Shown here: piece by piece, positions 42,475-50,609 of the stretch | Layout of the letters: each line of letters opens with the position of its first letter | Position numbering within the stretch: position 1 is the stretch's first letter | NCBI GenBank assembly: GCA_902725215.1 | Contig: CACUVI010000002.1 | Location: 62,001-126,000, forward strand | Reading direction: 5' to 3' | Source: Rhodospirillaceae bacterium LM-1 | GTDB taxonomy: Bacteria; Pseudomonadota; Alphaproteobacteria; Rhodospirillales; WMHbin7 | DNA: 64,000 bases | Notes under the pieces: model-generated | The model's input: the letters and a program-made list of their open reading frames with translations, nothing else | Told to the model about the DNA's origin: nothing | Database searches by the model: none | Translations under genes and position numbers: made by a program

Positions 42475-43713
42475 ATGCTTTATTATCTTCATGAGATGCA
42501 ACGGGCCGCCTTCACGCCGATGCGCGCCATGGCCGAGGCGCTGCAGCAGGTCTACACCCATCCCTGGGTGCCTGTGGCTTATACCGGTTTCGGGCGCGCC
42601 GTGGCGGCGGGCTGCGAGATTCTGGAACGCTCCACCCGGCGCTATCCCAAACCCAAATGGGGTCTGACCCACACCGTCATCGATGGCCAGTCGGTGGCGA
42701 TCGAAGAGGAAATCGCTTGGGCGGAAAGCCCCTTTTGCCATCTGTTGCATTTCAAGCGCGATCTGCCCAAGAAGCGCAAGGACCCCAAGGTGCTGATGCT
42801 GGCGCCGCTTTCCGGCCATTACGCGACGCTGTTGCGCGGCACGGTGGAAGCGATGCTGCCCAATCATGACATCTATATTTCGGATTGGATCGACGCCTGT
42901 ACGGTGCCGCTGGACAAGGGGCGTTTCGATCTCGACGACTACGTCGATATGGTGATCGATTTCATCCGCTTCCTGGGGCCTGAAACACATGTGATCGCCG
43001 TCTGCCAACCCTCGGTGCCGGCCATGGCGGCCGTGGCCCTGATGGCGGGGATGAACGATCCCTGCCAGCCCCGCACCATGACCTTGATGGGCGGCCCCAT
43101 CGATACGCGCCACAATATGACCCAGCCCAACAAGCTGGCGCAAAGCCGCTCATTGTCCTGGTTCGAGCGCAATGTGGTGCATGTGGTGCCGATCAATCAT
43201 CCCGGCCATGGGCGCAGGGTCTATCCCGGCTTCCTGCAATTGTCGGGCTTTATGGCGATGAATCTGGATCGCCATGTCGATGCGCATGTGAAGCTGTTCA
43301 ACCACATGGTCCAGGGCGACGGCGACGGCGTCACCGAGCACAAAACTTTTTACGACGAATATCTGTCGGTGATGGATTTGCCCGCCGATTACTATTTGCA
43401 GACCATTCATACGGTTTTCCAGGAGCATCTGCTGCCCAAGGGCGAGTGGGTTTCTAGGGGCCGCTTGGTCGATACCGCGCAGATCAGGAAAACCGCTCTG
43501 ATGACCGTCGAGGGCGAAAAGGACGACATTTCCGCCGTTGGTCAGACTTGGGCGGCGCATCTGATTTGCGAGAATATTCCCGCTGAAATGCATCACCACC
43601 GCTTGCAAGAGAAGGTCGGCCATTACGGCATCTTCAATGGACGGCGCTGGCGCGAGGAGATCATGCCCGATGTCGCGGACTTCATCCGCCGCTTCGATCG
43701 CGTTCTGGCGTGA
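42475..43713 (+). CDS. phaZ: Intracellular polyhydroxyalkanoate depolymerase
   Basis: PhaZ breaks down stored PHA to hydroxyacids. The 412-residue product has the intracellular depolymerase lipase box with cysteine, VIAVCQPSVPAMA (Cys177), the family region SGHYATLLRGTVEAMLPNHDIYISDW, and the histidine in VGHYGIFNGRRWREEI. The start at 42475 is chosen for GAGGAAG six bases upstream; an earlier in-frame ATG lies at 42451. It lies behind a perfect palindrome that may bind PhaR. Confidence 0.93.
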   Translation: MLYYLHEMQRAAFTPMRAMAEALQQVYTHPWVPVAYTGFGRAVAAGCEILERSTRRYPKPKWGLTHTVIDGQSVAIEEEIAWAESPFCHLLHFKRDLPKKRKDPKVLMLAPLSGHYATLLRGTVEAMLPNHDIYISDWIDACTVPLDKGRFDLDDYVDMVIDFIRFLGPETHVIAVCQPSVPAMAAVALMAGMNDPCQPRTMTLMGGPIDTRHNMTQPNKLAQSRSLSWFERNVVHVVPINHPGHGRRVYPGFLQLSGFMAMNLDRHVDAHVKLFNHMVQGDGDGVTEHKTFYDEYLSVMDLPADYYLQTIHTVFQEHLLPKGEWVSRGRLVDTAQIRKTALMTVEGEKDDISAVGQTWAAHLICENIPAEMHHHRLQEKVGHYGIFNGRRWREEIMPDVADFIRRFDRVLA

Positions 43714-44131
43714 CCGGCCGCTTTCGGATCTGACCAAGAAGGAATGGGAATCCTTGTGCGACGGCTGCGGTTTATGCTGCCTGCACAAGCTCGACTACAC
43801 CCAAGACGGCGGCGGCATCGTTTACACCGAAGTGGCTTGCCGTTTGCTGGATGTCGAAAGCTGCCGCTGCATGCAGTACAAGGAGCGGCGACATTACGTC
43901 CCGGATTGCATTTCCTTGACTCCCAAGGGGCTGGCTTCAATCGTCTGGCTGCCGAAATCCTGCGCCTATCGCCGTCTAAGCGAGGGCAAGGACCTGCCGC
44001 GCTGGCACCCTCTGCTGACGGGAGACGCAGATTCGGTGCATCGGGCAAAGATATCGATCCGTGGGCGAGCCATTCCCGAAGCCAAGGCGGGCAATCTTTC
44101 CGATCATGAAGTAGACTGGCCGGAAATATAA
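43670..44131 (+). CDS. YcgN/UPF0260-type cysteine-cluster protein
   Basis: The 153-residue product has the YcgN signature: CDGCGLCCLHKLD near the N-terminus and later VACRLLDVESCRCMQYKERRHYVPDCISLTP and WLPKSCAYRRLSEG. The conserved cysteines suggest metal or iron-sulfur binding, but the function is unknown. It overlaps the phaZ stop by 44 bp, with GAGGAG upstream of the chosen ATG; the start is not certain. The next gene follows after 17 bp. Confidence 0.85.
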   Translation: MSRTSSAASIAFWRDRPLSDLTKKEWESLCDGCGLCCLHKLDYTQDGGGIVYTEVACRLLDVESCRCMQYKERRHYVPDCISLTPKGLASIVWLPKSCAYRRLSEGKDLPRWHPLLTGDADSVHRAKISIRGRAIPEAKAGNLSDHEVDWPEI

Positions 44132-44148
44132 GGTAAGGGAGGCTTGGC

Positions 44149-45063
44149 ATGACCGGTTTGGCAAAAGGCGTATGGGCGGCGGCGCTGACGCCCCTGGATG
44201 CAAATCTGACCCCGGACATTCAGGCGCTGGTCAGTCATTGCCGCTGGCTGCTGGCGAATGGCTGCGACGGCTTGGCGGTTCTGGGCACCACCGGCGAGGC
44301 CAATTCCTTCTCGGTTTCGGAACGGCTGGCGATTCTGGATGGTTTGGCCGAGGCGGGAATACCGGGCGCCAACCTCGTTCCCGGTACCGGCTGCTGCGCC
44401 TTTCCAGATACGGTGGCGCTGACCAAACGGGCCATCGAAATGGGGGCCTTGGGCGTGCTGGTCCTACCGCCCTTCTATTACAAGAACGTCGCCGAGGATG
44501 GCGTGTTTGCCTCATATGCACGCGTGATCGAAGAGGTGGGCGATTCGCGCCTGCGCCTCTACCTGTACCATTTCCCGAAATTGTCGGGCGTGCCCATCAC
44601 CCACAGCCTGATCGAACGTTTGATGAAGGCTTATCCGGGAACGATTGCCGGATTGAAGGACAGCGCGGGCGAGCTTGTGCATACGCTGTCGCTGATCAAG
44701 GCCTTTCCCGAACTGGCGATCATGGCGGGTTATGACGATGGTCTGCTGCCGGTTCTGGCGGCGGGCGGCGCTGGATGCATCACCGCTTGCGCCAATATCG
44801 CCTCGCCCCTGGCCGCAGCCGTCGTCAAGGCGGCGTCCGACCCCAAGCGGGCCGACCAAGCGCAAGCAAAATTGACAAGCGTGCGCCGCATCATGGAAGG
44901 CATGCCGATGATCGCCGCCATGAAGGAATTGCTGGCGCTTCACACCGGAAAGGAAGGCTGGCGGCGGGTCCGCCCGCCTCAGGTCAATCTTTCCAAGGAC
45001 AAGGCGGATGCCTTGTCTCGGCAGTTGGCGGATATCGGCTTCTCCCTAGCGCCCGTGGACTGA
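44149..45063 (+). CDS. DapA/NAL-family Schiff-base aldolase
   Basis: The 304-residue product belongs to the dihydrodipicolinate synthase/N-acetylneuraminate lyase family. It has the pyruvate-binding LAVLGTTGEANSFSVSER, the conserved YxYxxP-type LRLYLYHFP with Tyr140 region and the Schiff-base Lys170 in TIAGLKDSAGE. It lacks the context of lysine synthesis and is probably a paralog of DapA with another keto-acid substrate. Its stop shares TGATG with the next gene. Confidence 0.85.
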   Translation: MTGLAKGVWAAALTPLDANLTPDIQALVSHCRWLLANGCDGLAVLGTTGEANSFSVSERLAILDGLAEAGIPGANLVPGTGCCAFPDTVALTKRAIEMGALGVLVLPPFYYKNVAEDGVFASYARVIEEVGDSRLRLYLYHFPKLSGVPITHSLIERLMKAYPGTIAGLKDSAGELVHTLSLIKAFPELAIMAGYDDGLLPVLAAGGAGCITACANIASPLAAAVVKAASDPKRADQAQAKLTSVRRIMEGMPMIAAMKELLALHTGKEGWRRVRPPQVNLSKDKADALSRQLADIGFSLAPVD

Positions 45064-45773
45064 TGGCCTTGCGGGCGCAACCACCTGCCGATGTCCTGCT
45101 GGGCGGCAAGACGCTGCCGCTGGAGGTGACGCGCCGCAAGGGCGCGGTCAACATGACCTTGCGCCTTGACCCGATCAGCGAGACGGTGCGCTTGGTTTTG
45201 CCTTACCGCGTGGCGCTGTCTGAGGGAATGGAGTTCGTGGAAAGCCGAAGGGGTTGGCTGCAACAGCATCTTGATCGTTTGCCGCCCCGCATCCCCTTTG
45301 CCCACAATCAGGAAATTCCCATTTTGGGGGTCCATCACCGGATCGAACATATGCCGCAAGCCAAACGCGGCGTTTGGGTCGAGGGTGGCGCGGTTTTCGT
45401 GTCCGGAAAACCCGAATATCTGGCAAGGCGGTTGCGCGATTTTCTGAAGGAGCGGGCGCGCCAGGAAATTTCGCGGGCGGCGCACGACAAGTCGCAGGAA
45501 ATCGCAGCCAAGGTCGGTCGCATCACGCTGAAAGACACGAAGGGGCGCTGGGGAAGCTGCACGCCCTATGGCGATCTGGCCTTTTCCTGGCGCTTGGTGC
45601 TTGCGCCCGCCCATGTGCTTGATTACGTGGTGGCCCATGAAGTGGCGCATCTGCAAGAATTGAATCATTCGGCCCGCTTCTGGCGGCTGGTCGCCCGTTT
45701 GACGACGCACACGGCGGAAGCCAAGTCCTGGCTGCGCCGCTATGGGGCCGGCCTGCATCGTTACGGTTCGTGA
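45063..45773 (+). CDS. YgjP-like zinc metallohydrolase (DUF45)
   Basis: The 236-residue product has the DUF45/SprT-like catalytic motif VVAHEVAHLQELNHSARFW (HEXXH plus distal His) preceded by GRWGSCTPYGDLAFSWRLVLAP. This matches YgjP-type metallohydrolases, whose substrate is unknown. It starts in a TGATG overlap with the aldolase gene, and the two likely share an mRNA. Confidence 0.87.
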   Translation: MALRAQPPADVLLGGKTLPLEVTRRKGAVNMTLRLDPISETVRLVLPYRVALSEGMEFVESRRGWLQQHLDRLPPRIPFAHNQEIPILGVHHRIEHMPQAKRGVWVEGGAVFVSGKPEYLARRLRDFLKERARQEISRAAHDKSQEIAAKVGRITLKDTKGRWGSCTPYGDLAFSWRLVLAPAHVLDYVVAHEVAHLQELNHSARFWRLVARLTTHTAEAKSWLRRYGAGLHRYGS

Positions 45774-45783
45774 AAGGCATCTT

Positions 45784-46980
45784 GTGCGACTGGAGATGAA
45801 ATCGAAGGGGTTGGTCGTCCTGCTGACGGCCATGGTGGCGATTGGTCCGGTTTCGACCGATCTGTACCTGCCCTCGCTGCCTGCCGTCATGCGGGCCTTC
45901 AACGCCGATGTGGCTTCGGCGCAGCTGACGCTTAGCGCCTTCATGGCCGGTTTCGGGATGATGATGCTGGTGTACGGCCCGCTCTCAGATCGCTTCGGTC
46001 GGCGTCCCGTCTTGCTGGCGGGCATGCTGCTCTACAGTCTGGCCAGCATTTTCTGCCTGTTCGTCCCCACCATCGACATGCTGATTCTGGGCCGTTTCCT
46101 GCAAGCCGTGGGGGCTGCCTGCGGCCCGGTTCTGGGACGCGCCGTGGTGCGCGACGTCTATGGCCGCGAAGGTTCGGCCCGCGTTCTGTCCTACATGGCT
46201 TCGGCGATGGCGCTGGCCCCGGCGGCGGCTCCCATTCTGGGCGGGTTTCTGGAAACATGGTTTGGCTGGCGTTCGAACTTCATCGCTCTCATGGGCTTTG
46301 GCAGCGCCATGCTGCTGGCCCTGTTTGCGTTGCTGCCGGAAACCAATCAACATCGCGACCCGGAGGCCCTGGCGCCGTACCGCCTGTTGGGCAATCTGCT
46401 GTCTCTTCTGAAGAACCGGCGATTCATGGGCTATACGCTGACCATGAGCTTTTCATTCGCGGCCCTGTTCTCCTTCATCTCGGGTTCGGCTTTCGTGCTG
46501 ATCGATGTGCTGGGCGTCGCCCCCGGCAATTTCGGCTTTTGCTTTGCCGCCGTGGTGGCGGGCTATATGGGCGGATCGCTGACCGCCGGGCGCTTTACCC
46601 TGCGCTTGGGCCTGGATCGCATGATCGGGCTGGGCGCCTTGCTGGGTGCTGGGGCCGGGCTGCTGCTGACGGCGCTGGCGATATGGGGACCAGCCCATTG
46701 GGCGGGCGTGGTCTTTCCGGTTAGCCTTCTCTTCTTCTCGGTCGGATTGGTCCTGCCCAACGCCAGCGCCGGGGCGATCGGCCCCTTTCCTCAGATGGCG
46801 GGGGCGGCTTCTTCGTTGCTGGGATTTCTTCAGACCGGCATCGGCGCATTGGCGGGCGTTCTGGCGGGCCATCTGCATAACGGAACGGCGGTTCCGATGG
46901 CCGTCATCATCCTGGCCATGGCCGTCGCCTGCCCTTTGACCTATGGGCTGCTGATTGCCAGGGATAGATCGAATCGTTAA
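45784..46980 (+). CDS. Bcr/CflA-type drug efflux MFS transporter
   Basis: The 398-residue product has twelve predicted helices and the Bcr/CflA motifs VSTDLYLPSLPAVMRAF near the N-terminus, the MFS motif GPLSDRFGRRPVLLAG after TM2, and AVGAACGPVLGRAVVRDVYG in TM4. It exports small compounds by proton antiport; the substrate is unknown. A GTG at 45784 with GAAAGG upstream is chosen; an ATG twelve bases further in is possible. It is the last gene of the rightward run. Confidence 0.88.
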   Translation: MRLEMKSKGLVVLLTAMVAIGPVSTDLYLPSLPAVMRAFNADVASAQLTLSAFMAGFGMMMLVYGPLSDRFGRRPVLLAGMLLYSLASIFCLFVPTIDMLILGRFLQAVGAACGPVLGRAVVRDVYGREGSARVLSYMASAMALAPAAAPILGGFLETWFGWRSNFIALMGFGSAMLLALFALLPETNQHRDPEALAPYRLLGNLLSLLKNRRFMGYTLTMSFSFAALFSFISGSAFVLIDVLGVAPGNFGFCFAAVVAGYMGGSLTAGRFTLRLGLDRMIGLGALLGAGAGLLLTALAIWGPAHWAGVVFPVSLLFFSVGLVLPNASAGAIGPFPQMAGAASSLLGFLQTGIGALAGVLAGHLHNGTAVPMAVIILAMAVACPLTYGLLIARDRSNR

Positions 46981-47048
46981 GATTTTTGCTTACACAGGCA
47001 ATATTTAGTAGCCAGCCTCCGCGAAACTCCTGTATATCTTGCGAATCG

Positions 47049-47076
47049 GACTCGTGGGAACCGAGTCGCGACTCGG
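47049..47076. promoter_or_regulatory. Operator with three GACTCG half-sites
   Basis: Bases 47061-47076 form the perfect palindrome CCGAGTCGCGACTCGG. A further half-site GACTCG lies at 47049-47054, inverted relative to CGAGTC at 47062. It is 22 bp upstream of a ribbon-helix-helix gene, a normal place for autoregulation. Confidence 0.6.
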
Positions 47077-47097
47077 GCTATAGGGGATATTAGGGCA

Positions 47098-47292
47098 ATG
47101 CGGAACCTGTCCATTACGGTGAACGAGGAGATCGGGCAGCGCCTGGAAGCCTTGGCGGATCAGACGGGCAACACAGTCGATGGCTGCGTCATGATCGCCC
47201 TTCAAGAATTCCTGGAAGGGTGGGAAGATTACGTGCGCATGGTGGCGGTGATCCACCAAGGCGAGTCGCGACCATCACTGGGTGCGGTTTAA
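47098..47292 (+). CDS. Small ribbon-helix-helix-like DNA-binding protein
   Basis: The 64-residue product starts RNLSITVNEEIGQRLEALADQTGNTVDGCVMIALQEFLEGWEDY, the strand-helix-helix pattern of CopG/Arc-type repressors. It has AGGG four bases before the ATG. A perfect 16-base palindrome lies just upstream, so it is likely self-regulated. The following gene, after 30 bp, encodes an unknown acidic protein and may be co-regulated. A toxin partner is not evident. Confidence 0.7.
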   Translation: MRNLSITVNEEIGQRLEALADQTGNTVDGCVMIALQEFLEGWEDYVRMVAVIHQGESRPSLGAV

Positions 47293-47322
47293 TCGGCCGA
47301 CCCTGCGGGGGGTTCAGGGAAC

Positions 47323-47847
47323 ATGGCTGAAGAACTGGATCTGGATGGCATTCCTGAAGAGGAACTGGGGTCGTTCCTGGAATGGCGCCAGAAAGTCAGC
47401 GGCGCCAACATCAATCCGCAAACTTTGCTTGCCACCGACTATCTGAATCACTTCAACGAAATCGTCATGATGCTGGAGATGCTTCCCGACTGTCCGGAAT
47501 GCATCGAGGAAGCCAAGGAATGGCATCCCAAGACCTATCCCGAACATTTCCAGGACTCCGGTTTCAAGGACAAGGAACTGGCCATCGAGGCCTATAACCA
47601 TGTCCCCAGCAAATTCCGCAGGCCGTTCGAGCAGGCGGTCGAGCAGATGAACCGCTTGGTCCAAACCACCATTTCACGCTTCGAAGCCGCCATGATCGAC
47701 GGGCGTTCGCCCGATGAAGAACGGATTTTCGTTTCGGAAGCCACGCAACTGCTGCAACGGCTGGGCGAACTGACCAGCGCCATCATTCACGGCAGCACCA
47801 AGGCGATGGATCAGGAAGAAATCGACATTCTTCTGGGCGAGCACTGA
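47323..47847 (+). CDS. Unknown protein with C-terminal FliM/CheZ-like peptide
   Basis: The 174-residue acidic protein is mostly helical and matches no family I recognise. It contains LPDCPECIEEAKEWHPKTYPEHF, a conserved-looking Cys/His segment near residue 55, and ends MDQEEIDILLGEH. That end resembles the CheY-binding peptides of FliM (LSQxEIDALL) and CheZ (DQDxVDDLL). It follows the ribbon-helix-helix gene by 30 bp with GGGG upstream of the ATG. A link to chemotaxis or other response regulators is an inference from the tail only. Confidence 0.55.
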   Translation: MAEELDLDGIPEEELGSFLEWRQKVSGANINPQTLLATDYLNHFNEIVMMLEMLPDCPECIEEAKEWHPKTYPEHFQDSGFKDKELAIEAYNHVPSKFRRPFEQAVEQMNRLVQTTISRFEAAMIDGRSPDEERIFVSEATQLLQRLGELTSAIIHGSTKAMDQEEIDILLGEH

Positions 47848-47900
47848 AGCTAGGCGGCGAAATGCGCGCCTGAGCAATTTGATTTGAGTTGCCGCTTCAC

Positions 47901-47938
47901 GTTTAACCCCGTGTCACCGGGGTGACACGGAGCTAAAC
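47901..47938. terminator. Long hairpin between convergent genes
   Basis: CCGTGTCACC and GGTGACACGG (47909-47930) form a perfect 22-base palindrome, extended outward by GTTTA/TAAAC with two mismatches to an 18-bp stem. It lies between the stop of the unknown 174-residue gene and the DUF2892 gene. There is no U-tract, but it may end both transcripts or bind a dimeric regulator. Confidence 0.55.
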
Positions 47939-47953
47939 GATCCCGCGCTAGTA

Positions 47954-48142
47954 TTACGCCGACTTGCAGGTTTTGATGCCGAAGGGCAGGTAAGCCGGGC
48001 ACCAGCCGATGGCACCGGTGGCCAGCGGAACGACGCCGATCCAACCCCAAACCGGCAGCAGACCGGCCAAGGTGGCGCCGATCAGGGCCAGACCCACGAC
48101 GATGCGCAGGATGCGGTCGATGCCGCCAACATTCTTTGACAT
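47954..48142 (-). CDS. DUF2892 (YgaP-like) small membrane protein
   Basis: The 62-residue product begins MSKNVGGIDRILRIVVGLALIGATLAG and has two hydrophobic segments, the second followed by AIGWCPAYLPFGIKTC. This is the DUF2892/YgaP membrane-anchor family, often linked to rhodanese domains or sulfur-handling proteins; here it stands alone. A Crp/Fnr-like operator lies 68 bp upstream and its regulator gene is the next one upstream on the same strand. Confidence 0.85.
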   Translation of the reverse strand: MSKNVGGIDRILRIVVGLALIGATLAGLLPVWGWIGVVPLATGAIGWCPAYLPFGIKTCKSA

Positions 48143-48209
48143 GTCTCGTTCTCCAAAATGAGCGAATAGCTTGATGAGACAAACCTAGCCCCTGGGCATG
48201 GCCTGGGTC

Positions 48210-48224
48210 TGTAACAAGGTCACA
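48210..48224 (-). promoter_or_regulatory. Crp/Fnr-type operator upstream of the DUF2892 gene
   Basis: TGTAAC-AAG-GTCACA is an inverted repeat (one mismatch) of TGTNAC half-sites, of the kind bound by Crp/Fnr regulators. It lies between the Crp-like gene and the DUF2892 gene, centred about 75 bp before the latter. Confidence 0.45.
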
Positions 48225-48235
48225 GAGGGGATGAT

Positions 48236-48901
48236 TTACTTGCCCGCCAAACTTTCCAGCGCGCTGGGTTTGACAAGGGCGATTTGCCCGCGGCCCAGTT
48301 TGACCCAACCCCGGCGTTCGAATTCCTTCAACTGGCGGCTGATCACTTCGCGGGCTGTGCCTAGTTCGAAGGCTAGGTCCTGATGCGTAGCCTCCAACTC
48401 GGCCTTGCCGTGGGCGCGCCCGATCAGGCAGGCGGCCAGTCGCTGCTCGATGCGCCCGAAGGCGACCTCTTCGATCAGCATCAGAAGCGTGGAAATGCGC
48501 GTGGCATAGGCCCTGAAAACGAAATCGCGGAAGGGGGCCGATTGGGCCAGCAATTCCTTGAAGCCGCTCATGGGCAGCGCCCTGGCGGTGATGACGGTTT
48601 CCGCGATGCCTTCGGCGTCGTAATCGGTCTGGCTCATCAGGCAGGCGGTGGTGACCACGCAAGTTTCCCCGGCCTCGACCCGATACAGCACGATCTCGCG
48701 TCCGTTTTCGCCCACCTTTTGAACGCGCACCTGCCCCGACAGCACGATCAGATAGGATTGGCAGGGACTGCCTTCGCCAAACAGCCTTGTTCCGGCGGGA
48801 GCCGTGACCGGTTGGGACAAGGCCACAAGCCGTTTGCGCGTTGCTTCGTCAAGCCCATTCAGGGCGGGGATGGAACGGGTCCAGTCAGCGCTTTCGTTCA
48901 T
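48236..48901 (-). CDS. Crp/Fnr-family transcription regulator
   Basis: The 221-residue product has a cyclic-nucleotide-binding-like domain (residues about 20-135) without the FNR cysteine cluster, and a C-terminal winged helix with DLAFELGTAREVISRQLKEFERRGWVKLGRGQIALV. The sequence EVISRQLKEFER is a Crp-type recognition helix. The ligand is unknown. The start at 48901 shares ATGA with the Sel1 gene. A likely target is the DUF2892 gene downstream, which has an operator-like site. Confidence 0.92.
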   Translation of the reverse strand: MNESADWTRSIPALNGLDEATRKRLVALSQPVTAPAGTRLFGEGSPCQSYLIVLSGQVRVQKVGENGREIVLYRVEAGETCVVTTACLMSQTDYDAEGIAETVITARALPMSGFKELLAQSAPFRDFVFRAYATRISTLLMLIEEVAFGRIEQRLAACLIGRAHGKAELEATHQDLAFELGTAREVISRQLKEFERRGWVKLGRGQIALVKPSALESLAGK

Positions 48902-50007
48902 GGCGGCACCGGCGAGCAATGTTTATGGCCCCTGGCCTTCAGCTTGGCGCAAAGGGCTTCGGCTTCGTCAGGCGTTGCCAAGGGTCCCATCAGGGCGGTG
49001 AAGCCCGCTTCGCCATAGACGATCGACACTTCAAGATTGGCCAATAATTCTGCCATGTCGAAACGCAACCGGCTGGCCTCTTTGGAAATCTCTCCCTGAT
49101 TGGGGCCGCTGGCGACCTGCACTTTGTAGCTGGCGCGGCTCATCTTGCGCGTGGGCGGCAGGGGCGAGACCGGCTTGGCGCCGGGCTGAGCGGTCGCGGG
49201 GGGCGTTTCGGGTTTCTCAGCCTTTGTCGATCTGGTTGGCGTGGGCGGCGCTGGCGTCGGTTCGGTTGCTTGCGGCTCGGTTGTTTGCTGCTCGACCGGC
49301 GGGGTCGGCAATGGGCGTCCCCCCGTTTCCGGCTTGGCCACGAAGCGCTGGGCGCTGGCCAGGGCCAATTTCGACTTCTTGCCCAGTTTTTTCGTAAGCG
49401 CGTTGCGCTCGTCCCCGGCTTCCTTCAATCCCGATTTGACCGCGATGGCGTACCACATCAGAGCACCCTCGGGATCGGCTTTCAATTGCGGCCCGCCCGC
49501 CGACAGAATATGTCCCAGATTGAATTGCGCTTCGGCGTTGCCTTGGCGCGCGGCGCGCTCCAGCCACATGACAGCGCTTTTCATGTCGCGATGCGTGCCT
49601 TTGCCGCTGGCCAAGGCGATGCCCAGATTGTTCTGCGCCGCCGCCACGCCCAATTCGGCCGCTCGGCGGTACCAGACCAAAGCCTGGGCCGGGTCGGGCT
49701 TGCCCGTGAAACCCTTGGCCGCCATGTCGCCCAGCGCCATCGTGGCTTCGGCATGGCCGTTATGGGCGGCTCTGGTCAGCCATTTCCTGGCCTCACCGGG
49801 GTCTTGGGGAACGCCGCGCCCGATCAGATACAGGCCGCCGATCAGATATTGCGCTGTTGGGTCCTGATCCTCGGCCAAGGGCAGCAGCATATAAAAAGCC
49901 TGCTCGTAAGACCCTTGCTCGATCAGGGTCCGGCCCGCTCCAACATCCGCTCTGGCCGACAGCGGAAGGGCCAGCAGAAGAACAAGGAGGCATAGGCGCT
50001 TCATCAT
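48898..50007 (-). CDS. Sel1-repeat and SPOR-domain protein
   Basis: The 369-residue product has a signal peptide (LCLLVLLLALPLSARA), about four to five Sel1-like repeats over residues 45-210 (for example AQYLIGGLYLIGRGVPQDPGEARKWLTRAAHNGHAEA), a proline-rich linker, and a C-terminal SPOR domain (YKVQVASGPNQGEISKEAS, ending near TPDEAEALCAKLKARG). SPOR domains bind denuded septal peptidoglycan. The pairing suggests a periplasmic scaffold at the division site. It overlaps both neighbours by 4 bp, so it sits in a nudix-Sel1-crp operon. Confidence 0.88.
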   Translation of the reverse strand: MMKRLCLLVLLLALPLSARADVGAGRTLIEQGSYEQAFYMLLPLAEDQDPTAQYLIGGLYLIGRGVPQDPGEARKWLTRAAHNGHAEATMALGDMAAKGFTGKPDPAQALVWYRRAAELGVAAAQNNLGIALASGKGTHRDMKSAVMWLERAARQGNAEAQFNLGHILSAGGPQLKADPEGALMWYAIAVKSGLKEAGDERNALTKKLGKKSKLALASAQRFVAKPETGGRPLPTPPVEQQTTEPQATEPTPAPPTPTRSTKAEKPETPPATAQPGAKPVSPLPPTRKMSRASYKVQVASGPNQGEISKEASRLRFDMAELLANLEVSIVYGEAGFTALMGPLATPDEAEALCAKLKARGHKHCSPVPP

Positions 50008-50591
50008 GTCGCACCCTTGGGCGCGGAGGGCGAACTGGGCGCGGGTTCCCGGCCCAGGCGATGACGCCATTCCTCGGGCACGCCCATCAGCGAGGCCAGG
50101 GGTTCATCTTGCATCTGCCGCCAATGTTCAAGCGACCAGCGGGCATTGGGAAAGGCCAGATCGTCCCAGGGGATATCGTCCCATGCGAACAATCGCACAT
50201 CCAGGCTTTCCGGCCCCGCCTCAAATCCGGGATGTTTCAGATGCGCCCGGTAGATCAAATGCACTTGGCCGATGGCGGGAATGCTGTACAGGGCGAGCAG
50301 GCCGTCCAGTTCCACCTCGGCCCTGGCCTCCTCCCACACTTCGCGGATGGCTCCTTCCTCGGTGCTTTCATTCATTTCCAGAAAGCCGGAAGGCGGAGTC
50401 CAGAATCCTTTGCGCGGCTCGATGGCGCGCTGGCACAGCAGAAACCGCCCATCCCAAACGCAGATGGCGCCCACCACGATCCTGGGATTTTCATAGGCGA
50501 CATAGCCGCAATCGGGACAGGTCAGCCGGGGGCGGTCATCGCCATCCGGCACCCGAAGCACGCTTGGCCCTGCTTTTCCTTCCCCCGTCAT
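50004..50591 (-). CDS. NUDIX hydrolase with zinc-ribbon start
   Basis: The 195-residue product has the Nudix box PPSGFLEMNESTEEGAIREVWEEARAEVEL (Gly, Glu and REVWEE conserved). A TCPDCGYVAYENPR zinc-ribbon remnant precedes it, as in NudC-type and ADP-ribose hydrolases. It hydrolyses a nucleoside diphosphate-linked compound; the substrate is unknown. Its stop overlaps the Sel1 gene start by 4 bp. It is the first gene of that operon. Confidence 0.88.
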   Translation of the reverse strand: MTGEGKAGPSVLRVPDGDDRPRLTCPDCGYVAYENPRIVVGAICVWDGRFLLCQRAIEPRKGFWTPPSGFLEMNESTEEGAIREVWEEARAEVELDGLLALYSIPAIGQVHLIYRAHLKHPGFEAGPESLDVRLFAWDDIPWDDLAFPNARWSLEHWRQMQDEPLASLMGVPEEWRHRLGREPAPSSPSAPKGAT

Positions 50592-50609
50592 GGGGACAGT
50601 TTGGCGGGA

